Of a stretch of DNA of 64,000 nucleotides, positions 27,687-36,705 are shown piece after piece; position 1 is the first letter of the stretch, and each line of letters begins with the position of its first letter. This DNA comes from Streptomyces mangrovisoli (GTDB lineage Bacteria; Actinomycetota; Actinomycetes; Streptomycetales; Streptomycetaceae), in assembly GCF_000974985.2 (NCBI RefSeq), contig NZ_LAVA02000011.1, positions 1-64,000 on the forward strand, given 5' to 3'. The position numbers were made by a program, and so were the translations under genes. The notes beneath the pieces were generated by a model that saw only the letters and a program-made list of their open reading frames with translations, did no database searches and was not told the origin of the DNA.

Positions 27687-28423
27687 TCCTTGCCTCCCAG
27701 CTCGGCGAGGTCCTGCACGACGACGTCGGCGCCGTGTGCGTACAGCGCGTCGCTCTGGCCCACGCGGTCGAGTCCGACGACGTAACCGAAGTGTCCTGCG
27801 CGACCGGCCTCCATGCCCGCCAGGGCGTCCTCGAAGACGGCGGCGCGCGCGGCCGGCACCCCGAGGTCGCGGGCGGCGGCGAGGAAGGTGTCGGGGTGCG
27901 GCTTGCCCGGCAGGCCGCGCTCCCGGGCCACGACGCCGTCGATCCGGGTGTCGAAGAGGTGCTCGATCCTGAGGGAGCGCAGCACGTCGAGGGTGTTCGC
28001 GCTGGAGGAGACGATCGCCGTCCTCAGGCCCTCGGCCCGGACGGCGTCGAGGTAGCGCAGGGTGCCGTCGTACGCCTCGACCCCGTCGGTGCGGATCCGC
28101 TCCAGCAGCAGCACGTTCTTGCGGTTGCCGACGCCGTTCACGGTCGGCGCGTCGGGCGGGTCGTCGGGGGTGCCCTCGGGCAGTTCGATGCCCCGGGAGG
28201 CGAGGAAGGTGCGCACGCCGTCGGCGCGGGGGCGGCCGTCGACGTACTCGTCGTAGTCGGCGACGGAGTCGAAGGGGCGGAAGCCGGGACCCTCGCGGTC
28301 GCGCAGGAACGCGTCGAACGTCTCCTTCCAGGCGGCCGCGTGGACCACCGCCGTCTTGGTCACGACCCCGTCGAGGTCGAACAGGCAGGCTTGGATGTCG
28401 TCGGGCAGACCGAGCTCAGTCAT
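27683..28423 (-). CDS. Beta-phosphoglucomutase-family HAD phosphatase/mutase
   Basis: A 246-residue HAD-superfamily protein with the nucleophile motif CLFDLDGVVTKT (Asp pair near residues 16 and 18), the cap region with GVGNRKN, IVSSSAN (motif II) and the VFEDALAGMEAG motif IV. It probably converts the beta-glucose 1-phosphate made by the GH65 phosphorylase into glucose 6-phosphate. The start ATG at 28423 has GGAAGG about 9 nt upstream; longer in-frame starts are rejected. The stop overlaps the GH65 start by 4 nt. Confidence 0.88.
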   Translation of the reverse strand: MTELGLPDDIQACLFDLDGVVTKTAVVHAAAWKETFDAFLRDREGPGFRPFDSVADYDEYVDGRPRADGVRTFLASRGIELPEGTPDDPPDAPTVNGVGNRKNVLLLERIRTDGVEAYDGTLRYLDAVRAEGLRTAIVSSSANTLDVLRSLRIEHLFDTRIDGVVARERGLPGKPHPDTFLAAARDLGVPAARAAVFEDALAGMEAGRAGHFGYVVGLDRVGQSDALYAHGADVVVQDLAELGGKE

Positions 28424-28551
28424 ACACAGCACCTTCCCCGAAGGCCGAGGTCCAGTGGGTGTCGAGGGCCACACACGTGAGGTACTTTGCGGGAAAATCA
28501 CCGTCCGGGCCGGGAGGACGTCGGGGACACGGCCGATCCGTCCCCGCGGAC

Positions 28552-28687
28552 GGATGCCGGACTCGGCTCCGTGCCCCTGCCGCCTGGACGCCGGACTCGG
28601 CTCCCTCCCCCTGCCGCCCGGATGTCAGACTCGGGTCCGTGCCGCTGCCGCCCGGATGTCACACTCGGGTCCGTGCCGCTGCCGCCT
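28552..28687. repeat. Four tandem 34-bp repeats, each duplicating a promoter-start unit
   Basis: Units at 28552-28585, 28586-28619, 28620-28653 and 28654-28687. Each has the form GGATGYC..ACTCGG.TCC.TGCC.CTGCCGCC. Each contains an ACT-ended -10-like hexamer 7 nt before a start-codon position (GTG in units 1, 3 and 4; CTC in unit 2). The fourth unit provides the inferred start codon of the P-loop kinase gene at 28673. The period of 34 places only unit 1's GTG (28571) in the same reading frame. Confidence 0.85.
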
Positions 28688-29365
28688 CCTTCCCACGACG
28701 TCCAGGAAGCGCCGTCCTTCGACGCGCTGCTCGCGCGGGCCCGCGCCCTCGCCGGGGGCGGCCGGCGGGCGCTGCTCGGCATCGCGGGCAGCCCCGGCGC
28801 CGGAAAGACCACGCTCGCCGAACGGCTCGTGAGCGCCGTGAACGGCGACGGGGACAGGGCTCGGGCGGCGCACGTGCCCATGGACGGCTTCCACCTGGCC
28901 GACGTCGAACTGGACCGGCTCGGCCTGCGCCACCGCAAGGGCGCGCCCGAGACCTTCGACGCGGCGGGCTACGCGGCCCTGCTGCGGCGGCTGCGCGACG
29001 ACGACGGCGACCTCGTGTACGCGCCCGGCTTCGAGCGGGTGCTGGAGCAGCCGATCGCGGGCGCGATCCCGGTGCCGCCGGCCGCCCGGCTCGTCGTGAC
29101 CGAGGGCAACTACCTGCTGCTCGGGACGGGCGCCTGGAGCCGGGTACGGCCGTGTCTCGACGAGGTGTGGTTCTGCGCCATGGACGAGGACGAGCGGCTA
29201 CGGCGTCTCGTCGCCCGGCACGAGCGGTTCGGCAAGAGTCACGAGGAGGCCGTGGCCTGGGTGCTCCGCTCCGACCAGCCCAACGCCGACCTGGTGGCGG
29301 CGACCCGCGACCGGGCGGACCTGGTGGTGACACCGGGCGAGTGGCTGCTGCCCGCCACGGACTGA
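28673..29365 (+). CDS. P-loop nucleoside/nucleotide kinase family protein (pantothenate/uridine kinase-like)
   Basis: A protein of about 230 residues with Walker A GSPGAGKTTLAERL near residue 39, HVPMDGFHLADVELDRLGL (substrate-binding DGFH as in YggC and pantothenate kinase relatives), GAPETFDAAGYAALL and the VVTEGNYLLLG motif. Members phosphorylate sugars, nucleosides or pantoate derivatives; the substrate is undetermined. The start GTG at 28673 lies 7 nt after a -10-like CACACT (28660-28665), implying a leaderless mRNA. An in-frame GTG at 28571 within the repeat array could give a 34-residue longer protein. It is divergent from the phosphorylase operon and might act on a related sugar. Confidence 0.8.
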   Translation: MPLPPPSHDVQEAPSFDALLARARALAGGGRRALLGIAGSPGAGKTTLAERLVSAVNGDGDRARAAHVPMDGFHLADVELDRLGLRHRKGAPETFDAAGYAALLRRLRDDDGDLVYAPGFERVLEQPIAGAIPVPPAARLVVTEGNYLLLGTGAWSRVRPCLDEVWFCAMDEDERLRRLVARHERFGKSHEEAVAWVLRSDQPNADLVAATRDRADLVVTPGEWLLPATD

Positions 29366-29390
29366 ATACCGGGTGGGGCAGCCGCGCCCC

Positions 29391-31259
29391 TCACGTCCCC
29401 GCCCGCAGGGCCAGCCGCGGCTCCCCGTGGGCGTCGTCCTCCCCCAGCACCGCAGTGAAGGCCTCCGTCCGGACGGTCAGCCCCGCCGGGCCCTGCTCGA
29501 ACGCGGGCGCGAACTCCCCGTCGGGGCCGCCGTGTCGCACCGCGAAGACATGCAGTCCGGGCGGGGCGCCCGGCGCCGGTCCCGCTTCGAGGGCCGAGGT
29601 GGCGACCACCCGCCGCCAGCCGTCGTCCGGGTCGCCGTGCCCACGCGGATCGGCGGCGAGGGCGAACGCGGCCTGTTCCTGGGTGAGTTCGTCACGGGTG
29701 TCGAAGTACGCGGGTCCCGCCGGGCGTGGATGGGTCAGCCGCAGGCCGCCCGCCGAGGTCACCCGGGCCCGTGCCGTGCGCCGCACCCGGTCGCCGTCGT
29801 CGGCGGCGTACGGCATCCCGGCCAGCAGGTACGGCGTCCCGGTGAGGCGCTCGACGACGACCGTGATCCACAGGGCCGCGCCGTCGGTGACGTAGAGACT
29901 GCGCAGATGGCGCAGCACGCGGTCGCGGTCGACGACGGGCTGAGTGACGAGCTTGGCCGTGAGCGGGCCGGTCCGCAGGTCCCGGACGCGCACCGCGCCC
30001 TTGGGGCGGGCCAGCAGAAAGCCGTCCGCGACCGGTCCGAAGCCGGCACGGCGGTCGACGACGGCGGGCAGGAGGTAGGTGCCGCCCGCTTCGACGAGGG
30101 CCGGCGTCATCCCGTCGTCGAAGGCCACCGACACGGTGCCCGCGCGGAGTTGGTGGCGTGCGGTGCGCGGCGCGGGGGTGCGGTGCCAGCGGGCGTGGTC
30201 CTGGATCTGCCAGACGAGCATGAAGGCGAAGTGCCCGTCGAGACGGCCGTCCGGTCGGGTCGCGTGGCGCGCCCAGCGGGTGTCGCCGCGGTAGCGGCCG
30301 AGGTCCGCGCCGATACGTCCGCTGAAGCGGCGCAGTCCGAGCACCGCCTCGAAGCCGCAGTGCTGTTCGCTGTAGCGGGGGCCGCCCCAGTCGTAGCCGC
30401 CGCAGCTCAGGCGGGCGTCGAGATAGCGGGCGAGTTCGTCGCCGTCCTCGGCGAACACGTCCTCGCCGCTGACCCGGTGGGCCTGGGCGAGGAACGACAG
30501 CGCGATCGGGCCGTAGTTGTTGTCGTACGCGCCGCCGTGCTCGGGCGGCAGCAGGGCGCCCCGGTCGCGCACCCGGTGGGCCCGGACGCGGTCGGCGTAC
30601 AGGCCGAGCGCGCGCGAGCGTGCCGACGCGCCCTCGTCCGGCGGCAGATGGCGGGCCAGCATCAGTCCGCCGACGACACAGCCGATCGCCTGGTTCGCGG
30701 CCGACTGCGGGTTGAAGAAGGTGACTTCGGTGAGCCAGCGCCAGTAGCCGCGGCCCAGCTCCACGAGTCCCGCGCGCTGTTCGGCGTCGATCAGACCGCC
30801 CGTTTCCACCATCTCATCCATCTCATCCACGTCGTCGGCCGCGTCGAGGACGTTCACCAGCTGGAGCAGGGCCCATACCGTGCTGGGCCAGTCGCCGAGC
30901 GGGTGGGCGCCGGGGCGGAGCCGGTAACGGGCGTGCGCCACACCCGAGTCGCGCATCCGCAGGTTGGGGTAGCCGGGGTTGTCCTCGGTGTACACGCGGC
31001 TGCCCAGATGGAAGGCGAGGCTGCGGCGCACCGCCTCGACCAGCCGCGGATCCCGGCCGCGCCGCCAGGCGAGGGCGAGCAGCGAGGTGACGCCGAGCGA
31101 GGTGTCGCCGATGTCGTCGACCGCGTCGGGGTGTTCGAGGCTGCCGTCCGGCCCGAGCCGGACGAGGGCCTCCTCGGCGATGTCCGCGAGCACGCGGTCG
31201 TAGGCCTCGGGGTGGTCCGCGAGAGCGTGCAGCGGGCCGCGCTGGTACGGGAGATGCAT
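29391..31259 (-). CDS. Large alpha/alpha-toroid protein, possible polysaccharide lyase or hydrolase
   Basis: 622 residues. The N-terminal half (about 10-340) is helical with the feel of an (alpha/alpha)6 toroid: VTFFNPQSAANQAIGCV, GGAYDNNYGPIALSFLAQAH and GGPRYSEQHCGFEA. The C-terminal half (about 360-620) is beta-rich. This arrangement is seen in polysaccharide lyases and heparinase-type enzymes, but I cannot place it in a named family. No signal peptide is visible, and catalytic residues are not certain (the His in SEQHCGF and the Tyr in NNYGP are candidates). A GGAAGGG site supports the ATG at 31259. It lies in a carbohydrate-related neighbourhood. Confidence 0.6.
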   Translation of the reverse strand: MHLPYQRGPLHALADHPEAYDRVLADIAEEALVRLGPDGSLEHPDAVDDIGDTSLGVTSLLALAWRRGRDPRLVEAVRRSLAFHLGSRVYTEDNPGYPNLRMRDSGVAHARYRLRPGAHPLGDWPSTVWALLQLVNVLDAADDVDEMDEMVETGGLIDAEQRAGLVELGRGYWRWLTEVTFFNPQSAANQAIGCVVGGLMLARHLPPDEGASARSRALGLYADRVRAHRVRDRGALLPPEHGGAYDNNYGPIALSFLAQAHRVSGEDVFAEDGDELARYLDARLSCGGYDWGGPRYSEQHCGFEAVLGLRRFSGRIGADLGRYRGDTRWARHATRPDGRLDGHFAFMLVWQIQDHARWHRTPAPRTARHQLRAGTVSVAFDDGMTPALVEAGGTYLLPAVVDRRAGFGPVADGFLLARPKGAVRVRDLRTGPLTAKLVTQPVVDRDRVLRHLRSLYVTDGAALWITVVVERLTGTPYLLAGMPYAADDGDRVRRTARARVTSAGGLRLTHPRPAGPAYFDTRDELTQEQAAFALAADPRGHGDPDDGWRRVVATSALEAGPAPGAPPGLHVFAVRHGGPDGEFAPAFEQGPAGLTVRTEAFTAVLGEDDAHGEPRLALRAGT

Positions 31260-31623
31260 ACGAGCGCCCTTCCTGACGGTGGGCCGGACCACCGAAGGGG
31301 CCGGGCCGCGGACGAGCCTTCCCGGGTCGGCGGTGGACCCGGATGAGCTCCGGCGGGACCGCGGGTGTCGAGCGGGCGAACTTCAGTCCGTGGCAGGCGA
31401 GTTCGTCGCCCTGACGGCCACCCGGTCACCCGCCCCCGAATCCTGTGAACCGTACGCCCCGCGTTCATCCCGGTGACAGGCCGCGGTCGCCGGACCCTCG
31501 CCGCCGGGTCACGGCCCGGCCGTAGATCTGCGCTGGTACGCAACGGACGCCACGCCCGCCGCCTCGCCCCTCGCCCGCCACCCGGGGCACGCGGACCCGG
31601 AACCGCCCCAGAGAGGCACACCC
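31260..31623. other. 364-bp divergent intergenic region
   Basis: It separates the toroid protein gene (minus) from the PAP2-like gene (plus) and must hold both promoters. It is uniformly GC-rich and I see no convincing -10/-35 pair, long palindrome or coding potential. An AGAGAGG ribosome site sits just before the ATG at 31624. Confidence 0.5.
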
Positions 31624-33587
31624 ATGCCGTCGTCAGCCCCGCTTCTCCCCGACACCCCCGCCGCGAGCCGCCGCGGCTTCCTGAGAACCTCGCTCGGCGC
31701 CTCGGCGGGCGTCCTCGCCGCGCCGACCCTGGCCGGCTGGCTCGCCGCGGCCGACGCGAAGGCCGCCACCGGGACCCCCGCCACCGGGACGACGGCCGCC
31801 GACACCACCGGCTCCGCCGCCGCCTTCGTCGACGACTACCGCACCAACCTGCTCACCAACCTCACCCCCGAGACCAACGCGGTCGTCCGCGTCCTCGGTG
31901 GTTTCGCGCAGGTGTGGAAGACCGGGGCCGCCTGGAACACCGGCACCCCCCTGCTCCCCGAACTGCTGCGCGCCAACATGCGCCACTGTGCCCGCGTCAC
32001 CGCCGCCCGCACCGACGCGCAGGCGAAGGAGGCGTTCGTCTACGACCGCCAGCACCAGAGCTACGCGATGATCGCGGGGCTCGGCCCGCTGGCCGACCTG
32101 TACCGGACGGGCGCCCGCGCGGTCACGTCGATCACCTCCGCGCCGGACGGCACCCCCGCCACCACGGTCAGCGACGCCGTACCGGCCGACGCGCCCGCGG
32201 GTTCCGCCCTCGGCGCCGGGTCGCACGACTCCGCGCTCGGCAAGGTCGCCGAGCTCGTCGACACCCTGCGCGGGAACTGGGCGTCGGGCAACCCGTCCAA
32301 GTACGCCTACCAGTACCCGCGGCCGTGGCGGATGACCGAGCACAGCGAGGTCGTCCCGACCGGTGCGACGGACGCGTACGGCTTCCCGGTCTACGACTCC
32401 GCGGTGGCCGTCGCCCCGCAGCTGCTGCGCCAGCGCGCCACCTCCCCCACCGACGACGGCGGCTTCCCCAGCGGCCACACCAACGCCTTCCACCTGGCGG
32501 GTCTCGCCTACGCCTACGCGGTCCCGGAGCGCTTCCAGGAGCTGGTGACGCGCGCCCTGGAACTCAGCGACACGCGGATCACCGCGGGCATGCACTCGCC
32601 GACGGACGTGATCGGCGGCCGCATCATGGCGACCGCGCTGGCCGCGGCGACCCTCGCCGACCCGGCCAACGCCGACCTCAAGGCGGCGGCGCGCGCTCAG
32701 GCGCTGGCCTACTTCACCCAGGCCACCGGCACGAGTGCCGACACTCTCGACGCGTGGGCGCACACCGCGGGGCCGGCCGGCGATCCGTACGCCGACCGCG
32801 AGGCCAACGCCCGCGCGGTCGCGCCCCGGCTGACCTACGTGTTCCCGCGCTCCGGCCGCGACGAGCCGCTGACCGTGCCGAAGGGCGCCGAGGTGCTGCT
32901 GGAGACCCGTCAGCCCTACCTGGACGCCGCGCAGCGCCGCGCGGTGCTGCGCAGCACGGCCCTGCCGTCCGGGTACGTCCTGCTCGACGGCCCCGAGCAG
33001 TGGGGACGGCTCAACCTGTTCGCCGCGGCCGACGGGTACGGCTCCTTCGAGTCCGCCGTCGTCGTCGCGCTCGACGCGGCGGCCGGGGGCTTCGGCGCGG
33101 CGGACGGCTGGCGCAACGAATCGACGGGCGCGGCTCCCTCACCAAGCGCGGCACCGGCACCCTCACCCTGACCGGCCGCAACACCTTCACGGGCGGCACC
33201 ACGGTGGAGGCCGGCACGCTGGTGGCCGCCGCCGCGCACGCGCTGGGCCGCGGCGACGTCCGCGTCACGGGCGGCACCCTGCGTGTCACGGACGGCGTCC
33301 GGGTCGACGGCGCCTGGGCGCAGGAGTCCGGGACGCTGGCCGTGGCGGCGGGCACCGGGCGGCGCGCGCCGCTGACCGTGGCGCGGCGGGTGAGCCTCGG
33401 CCGGGACGCGGTGCTGTCCCTGGAGCTCGACCCGCACCGCGCGCCGGCCGCGGGCAGCACCCTCCCGGTGATCTCCACCCCCCGGCTGAGCGGCGGGTTC
33501 GCCCGCGTCGAGGTGAACTCCGACCGGCTGCGGGCCGTACCGGTGTATACGGCGGAAGGTCTGTCGGTACGACTCCTGAAGCGGTGA
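31624..33587 (+). pseudogene. Tat-exported PAP2/vanadium-haloperoxidase-like protein with C-terminal beta-strand repeat, broken by a one-base frameshift
   Basis: The first frame (31624-33171, 515 aa) opens with a Tat signal (SRRGFLRTS followed by an Ala-rich helix). It contains the complete PAP2 acid-phosphatase signature: K-x6-RP (KYAYQYPRP), PSGH (GFPSGHTNA) and R-x5-H-x3-D (RITAGMHSPTD). It ends with a run of Ser/Pro/Ala that is not like a protein terminus. In the next frame the sequence continues smoothly from about 33120 with GSLTKRGTGTLTLTGRNTF, an autotransporter-type beta-strand repeat, and runs to a natural stop at 33587. A single missing base near 33119 explains both. Either the gene is inactivated in this strain or the assembly has an error; no slippery heptamer is present. 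Confidence 0.8.
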
Positions 33588-33623
33588 CGCCCCGCGGGGC
33601 GGGAGCGATGCGACAGTGGGGCC

Positions 33624-35624
33624 ATGAGGCGGCCCCGGACCGCTCCCGTCCCGGCCGGTGTCGTCGCGGGGCGGATGATGGCGCGCGAACAGCACACGGT
33701 CCTCGACCCGGAGGCGCACCGGCCCGCCCGGCTGCGCGCGACCGCGACCGCGACGGCGGCGGCCCGGTCGCGCCTCGCCGCCGTGCGACGCCTGAGGGGC
33801 GCTCCGCACGGCCCGGACGGCGACGGCGACGGCGCCCCACACGGCCCGGACGGCGCTCCGCACGGCCTGGGCGGCAGGCTGCGCCGCGCGTACCGCGCGC
33901 TGCGCGGACGGCGGCGGTGGCTGGTGCCGCTGCTGGTGGCCCTGCTGCTCGGGCAGATGGCCGCGGCGATGGTGACGACGGCCGTGGAGCAGACCCCCAC
34001 CATCGACGAGCCGGTGTACGTCGGCACGGCCGCCGTCTATCTGCACGAGCACAGCCTGCGCTACAACCCCGAGCACCCGCCGCTGGGCAAGCTGGTCGTC
34101 GCGGCCGGGGTGGCGCTCGCGCATCCGCACTTCGACGCGTCCTTCACCGGGGACCAGAGTCAGGTGGGGCGGCATCTACTGTACGAGTCCGGCAACGACC
34201 CGTGGCGGCTGATGCTGTGGGCGCGGCTGCCGATGATCGTGCTGACGCTGCTGTTCGGGCTGGTGGTGTTCGCGTTCGCCCGGGACCTGGCGGGCGACGT
34301 GGGCGCTCTCGTGGCGCTCGCGCTGTACGCCTTCTCGCCGGACGTGATCGCTCAGGGCTCGCTGGCCACGCTCGACGTGCCGGCGGCCGGGTTCCTGCTG
34401 ACCTCGGCCCGGCTGGTGTGGCGCGGGCGGCGCCGTCCCAGGCGGTGCCTGCCGCTCGCCGGGGCCGCGCTGGGAGCCGCGCTCGCCACGAAGATGAGCA
34501 GCCTGCCCGCGGTTCCCGTGCTGCTGGGGCTCGCGGTGGTGTCGGTGTGGAGCGCACGGCGGGGCGGGACGACCGGGCGGGTGAGCGCCGAGGCCGCGGC
34601 GGGGCCGATCCCGGCCGAGGCCGCAGCGGGGCCGATCCCGGCCGGGGACCCGGCGCGCACGTCCCCGGCCGGGGACGGGCGGGCGGCGGGGCGGCTCCGG
34701 GTCCTGGGCCTGGGGCTGCTGTGGGCGGGCGTCATGGCGGCCGTCGCGGTGGCGGTCGTATGGGCGTCGTATCTCGCGGTCGATCCGCATCTGCGCACGG
34801 TGTCCAGCGGGCCGGTGCCCGCCGTGCACGGGCTGCGGGCGCGCATGGTGGACCTGCTGCCCTTCCCCGCGTCCTACCGGGAGGGCATGCGCATCCAGTT
34901 CGGGCTGGAGAACTACCCGTGGCAGGGCTATCTGTTCGGGCATCTGTACACCGGCCACCGCTGGTACTACCTGCCGGCCGCGCTGCTGGTGAAGACGCCG
35001 CTCGGGATGCTCGCGCTGTGGGCAGCCGGGTCGGTGGCGCTGGTGGCGGTACGGCGGTCGCGGCCCGCGGCGCCGTACGTGCTGCTCCCGGCGGGCGTGC
35101 TGCTGGCGGCCGCGATGACCGGCTCGCGGGACTTCGGCACCCGGTACGCGATCTTCCTGCCGATGTTCCTCGCGGTGGCGGCCGGCTGTGTGCTGACGGC
35201 GCGTCGGCGGTGGACGGGGCCGGTGACGGGCGCCCTGGTGCTGTTCGTCGCGGTCAGCTCGCTGCTGACGTACCCCTACTATCTGCCGTACTCCAACGAG
35301 GCGTTCGGCGGGCCGACGAAGACCCATCTGCGGCTGCACGACTCCAACGTCGACTGGGGCCAGGACCTCGGCAGGCTCGCGGACCGGCTGCACGAGCGCT
35401 ATCCCGGCGAGCGGGTGTGGCTCGTGTACAAGGGCAGCGGGGTGCCGTCGTACTACGGCATCCACGCGGCGGATCCGCGGACCGCGCCACCGGGCGAGGT
35501 GCACGGGCTGCTCGTGGTCTCGGACTCCGCCGTCGCCAAGGCCCGGGGAGAACTCGCCCAGTTGATCCACAGCAGCCGCGCGGTGGACGAGGTGGGGCAC
35601 TCGATCACGATCTACCGGCGGTGA
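33624..35624 (+). CDS. Membrane glycosyltransferase, family 39-like (protein mannosyltransferase fold)
   Basis: A 666-residue polytopic membrane protein. After a charged, variable N-terminus (about 1-100, with DGDGDG/APHGPDG repeats) come about 10-12 membrane helices. The first extracytoplasmic loop carries the acidic motif TIDEPVYVGTA, followed by YNPEHPPLGKL, typical of dolichol/polyprenyl-phosphate-sugar-dependent GT39 enzymes. A cytoplasmic loop near residue 325 has an exact duplication of AEAAAGPIP. The C-terminal part includes LHDSNVDWGQDLGRLADRL. It likely transfers a sugar outside the membrane; acceptor unknown. A -10-like GACAGT (33612-33617) lies 6 nt before the ATG. It follows the PAP2-like gene by 36 bp. 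Confidence 0.8.
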   Translation: MRRPRTAPVPAGVVAGRMMAREQHTVLDPEAHRPARLRATATATAAARSRLAAVRRLRGAPHGPDGDGDGAPHGPDGAPHGLGGRLRRAYRALRGRRRWLVPLLVALLLGQMAAAMVTTAVEQTPTIDEPVYVGTAAVYLHEHSLRYNPEHPPLGKLVVAAGVALAHPHFDASFTGDQSQVGRHLLYESGNDPWRLMLWARLPMIVLTLLFGLVVFAFARDLAGDVGALVALALYAFSPDVIAQGSLATLDVPAAGFLLTSARLVWRGRRRPRRCLPLAGAALGAALATKMSSLPAVPVLLGLAVVSVWSARRGGTTGRVSAEAAAGPIPAEAAAGPIPAGDPARTSPAGDGRAAGRLRVLGLGLLWAGVMAAVAVAVVWASYLAVDPHLRTVSSGPVPAVHGLRARMVDLLPFPASYREGMRIQFGLENYPWQGYLFGHLYTGHRWYYLPAALLVKTPLGMLALWAAGSVALVAVRRSRPAAPYVLLPAGVLLAAAMTGSRDFGTRYAIFLPMFLAVAAGCVLTARRRWTGPVTGALVLFVAVSSLLTYPYYLPYSNEAFGGPTKTHLRLHDSNVDWGQDLGRLADRLHERYPGERVWLVYKGSGVPSYYGIHAADPRTAPPGEVHGLLVVSDSAVAKARGELAQLIHSSRAVDEVGHSITIYRR

Positions 35625-35652
35625 CGGACGCCTCGAACGTCTGCGGGGGCGC

Positions 35653-35691
35653 TCGCCGTACGTCCTCGCCGTACGTCCTCGCCGTACGTCC
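35653..35691. repeat. 13-bp tandem repeat, three exact copies, upstream of rpiR-type gene
   Basis: TCGCCGTACGTCC at 35653-35665, 35666-35678 and 35679-35691. Each unit holds the palindrome CGTACG, giving helically phased half-sites about 60-100 bp upstream of the RpiR regulator start. This could be an operator array or simple slippage. Confidence 0.8.
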
Positions 35692-35757
35692 CGCGCAAGG
35701 TATGTCGGCCGCACGCGAGCCCTGGTCACCGAGGTGCGTGAGCTATGTTGAGTCATC

Positions 35758-36705
35758 GTGGGAGACAAAGGAAACGCGTCCGTGCCGTCGCCGCAGCAGG
35801 CGCGCGCGCAGGCGTCCGCGATCACCTCGGGGAAGACCGCTCCGGAGGCGGAGGCCGCCCCCACGTCGCAGCTCCGTGAGATGTTCGACGGGCCGCACCT
35901 CTCACCGGGGCAGCGCCGTATCGCCCAGTACCTGATCGAGCACATCACCGAGGCCGCCTTCCTGTCGATCACCGACCTCGCGGACCGGGTGGGCGTCAGC
36001 CAGCCCTCGGTGACGCGGTTCGCCGCCGCCGTGGGCTTCAGCGGCTACCCGGCGCTGCGGGAGAAGCTCCAGGCCATCGCGCTCGGCACGCTCGCGGGCG
36101 GCCCCGGTGTCGCCGAGGCCAACCGCAGCAACGAACTCCAGGCCGCCGTCGACGCCGAGATCGCCAATCTGGAGAACCTGCGGCGGGACTTCGCCGATCC
36201 GGACCGGGTGATCCGGGTCGGCCGCGAGCTGTCCCAGTCGAGCCCGCTGACCGTGCTCGGCCTGCGCATCTCCGTGACGCTCGCCGAGTACTTCGCCTAC
36301 GCCGCCCGCCGCATCCACCCCGACGTCCGGCTCATCACCTACGGCGGCAGCGTGGCGTACGACGCCCTGCTCCAGGCCCACGAGGCGGGCGGGACCTGGG
36401 TGCTGGCGTTCGGGATGCCGCGCCACCACCACGAGACGCTCACCGCGCTGCGGGTGGCGCGCGGCGCCGGGATGCGGGTCGCGCTCATCACCGACCTCGC
36501 CCTCGGCCCGCTGGCCGACGAGGCCGACGTCACCTTCGCCACCGGGACCGGCTCGCGCCTGGTCTTCGACTCCTACGCGGCGCCCAACATGATGGCCGCC
36601 GCCCTGCTCCAGGCCATGACGGACGCGGATCCCGAGCGCACCTGGGCCCGGCTGGAGGAGTACGAGCAGCTCGCGGAGCAGCACCAGTTCTTCATGAAGG
36701 ACTGA
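35758..36705 (+). CDS. MurR/RpiR-family transcriptional regulator
   Basis: A 315-residue regulator with an N-terminal disordered tail (1-40), an HTH_6 domain (about 45-120: LSPGQRRIAQYLIEHI, ITDLADRVGVSQPSVTRFAAAVGFSGYPALREKL) and a SIS sugar-phosphate-binding domain (about 150-290: TVLGLRISVTLAEYFAYAA, GMPRHHHETL). Such regulators respond to phosphosugars, which fits the carbohydrate genes at 25-31 kb, although no direct target is adjacent. The GTG at 35758 lies 8 nt after a -10-like TATGTT (35744-35749). Confidence 0.88.
   Translation: MGDKGNASVPSPQQARAQASAITSGKTAPEAEAAPTSQLREMFDGPHLSPGQRRIAQYLIEHITEAAFLSITDLADRVGVSQPSVTRFAAAVGFSGYPALREKLQAIALGTLAGGPGVAEANRSNELQAAVDAEIANLENLRRDFADPDRVIRVGRELSQSSPLTVLGLRISVTLAEYFAYAARRIHPDVRLITYGGSVAYDALLQAHEAGGTWVLAFGMPRHHHETLTALRVARGAGMRVALITDLALGPLADEADVTFATGTGSRLVFDSYAAPNMMAAALLQAMTDADPERTWARLEEYEQLAEQHQFFMKD

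Noticed and set aside
28487..28672. Longer N-terminus for the P-loop kinase from an ATG at 28487
   Set aside because: That region is made of the 34-bp repeats and encodes a repetitive Arg/Pro/Ser sequence unlike the family. The GTG at 28673 fits the leaderless spacing.
33110..33135. Programmed frameshift in the PAP2-like gene
   Set aside because: The junction sequence is GCAACGAATCGAC with no slippery heptamer or downstream pseudoknot I can see, so mutation or sequencing error is more likely.
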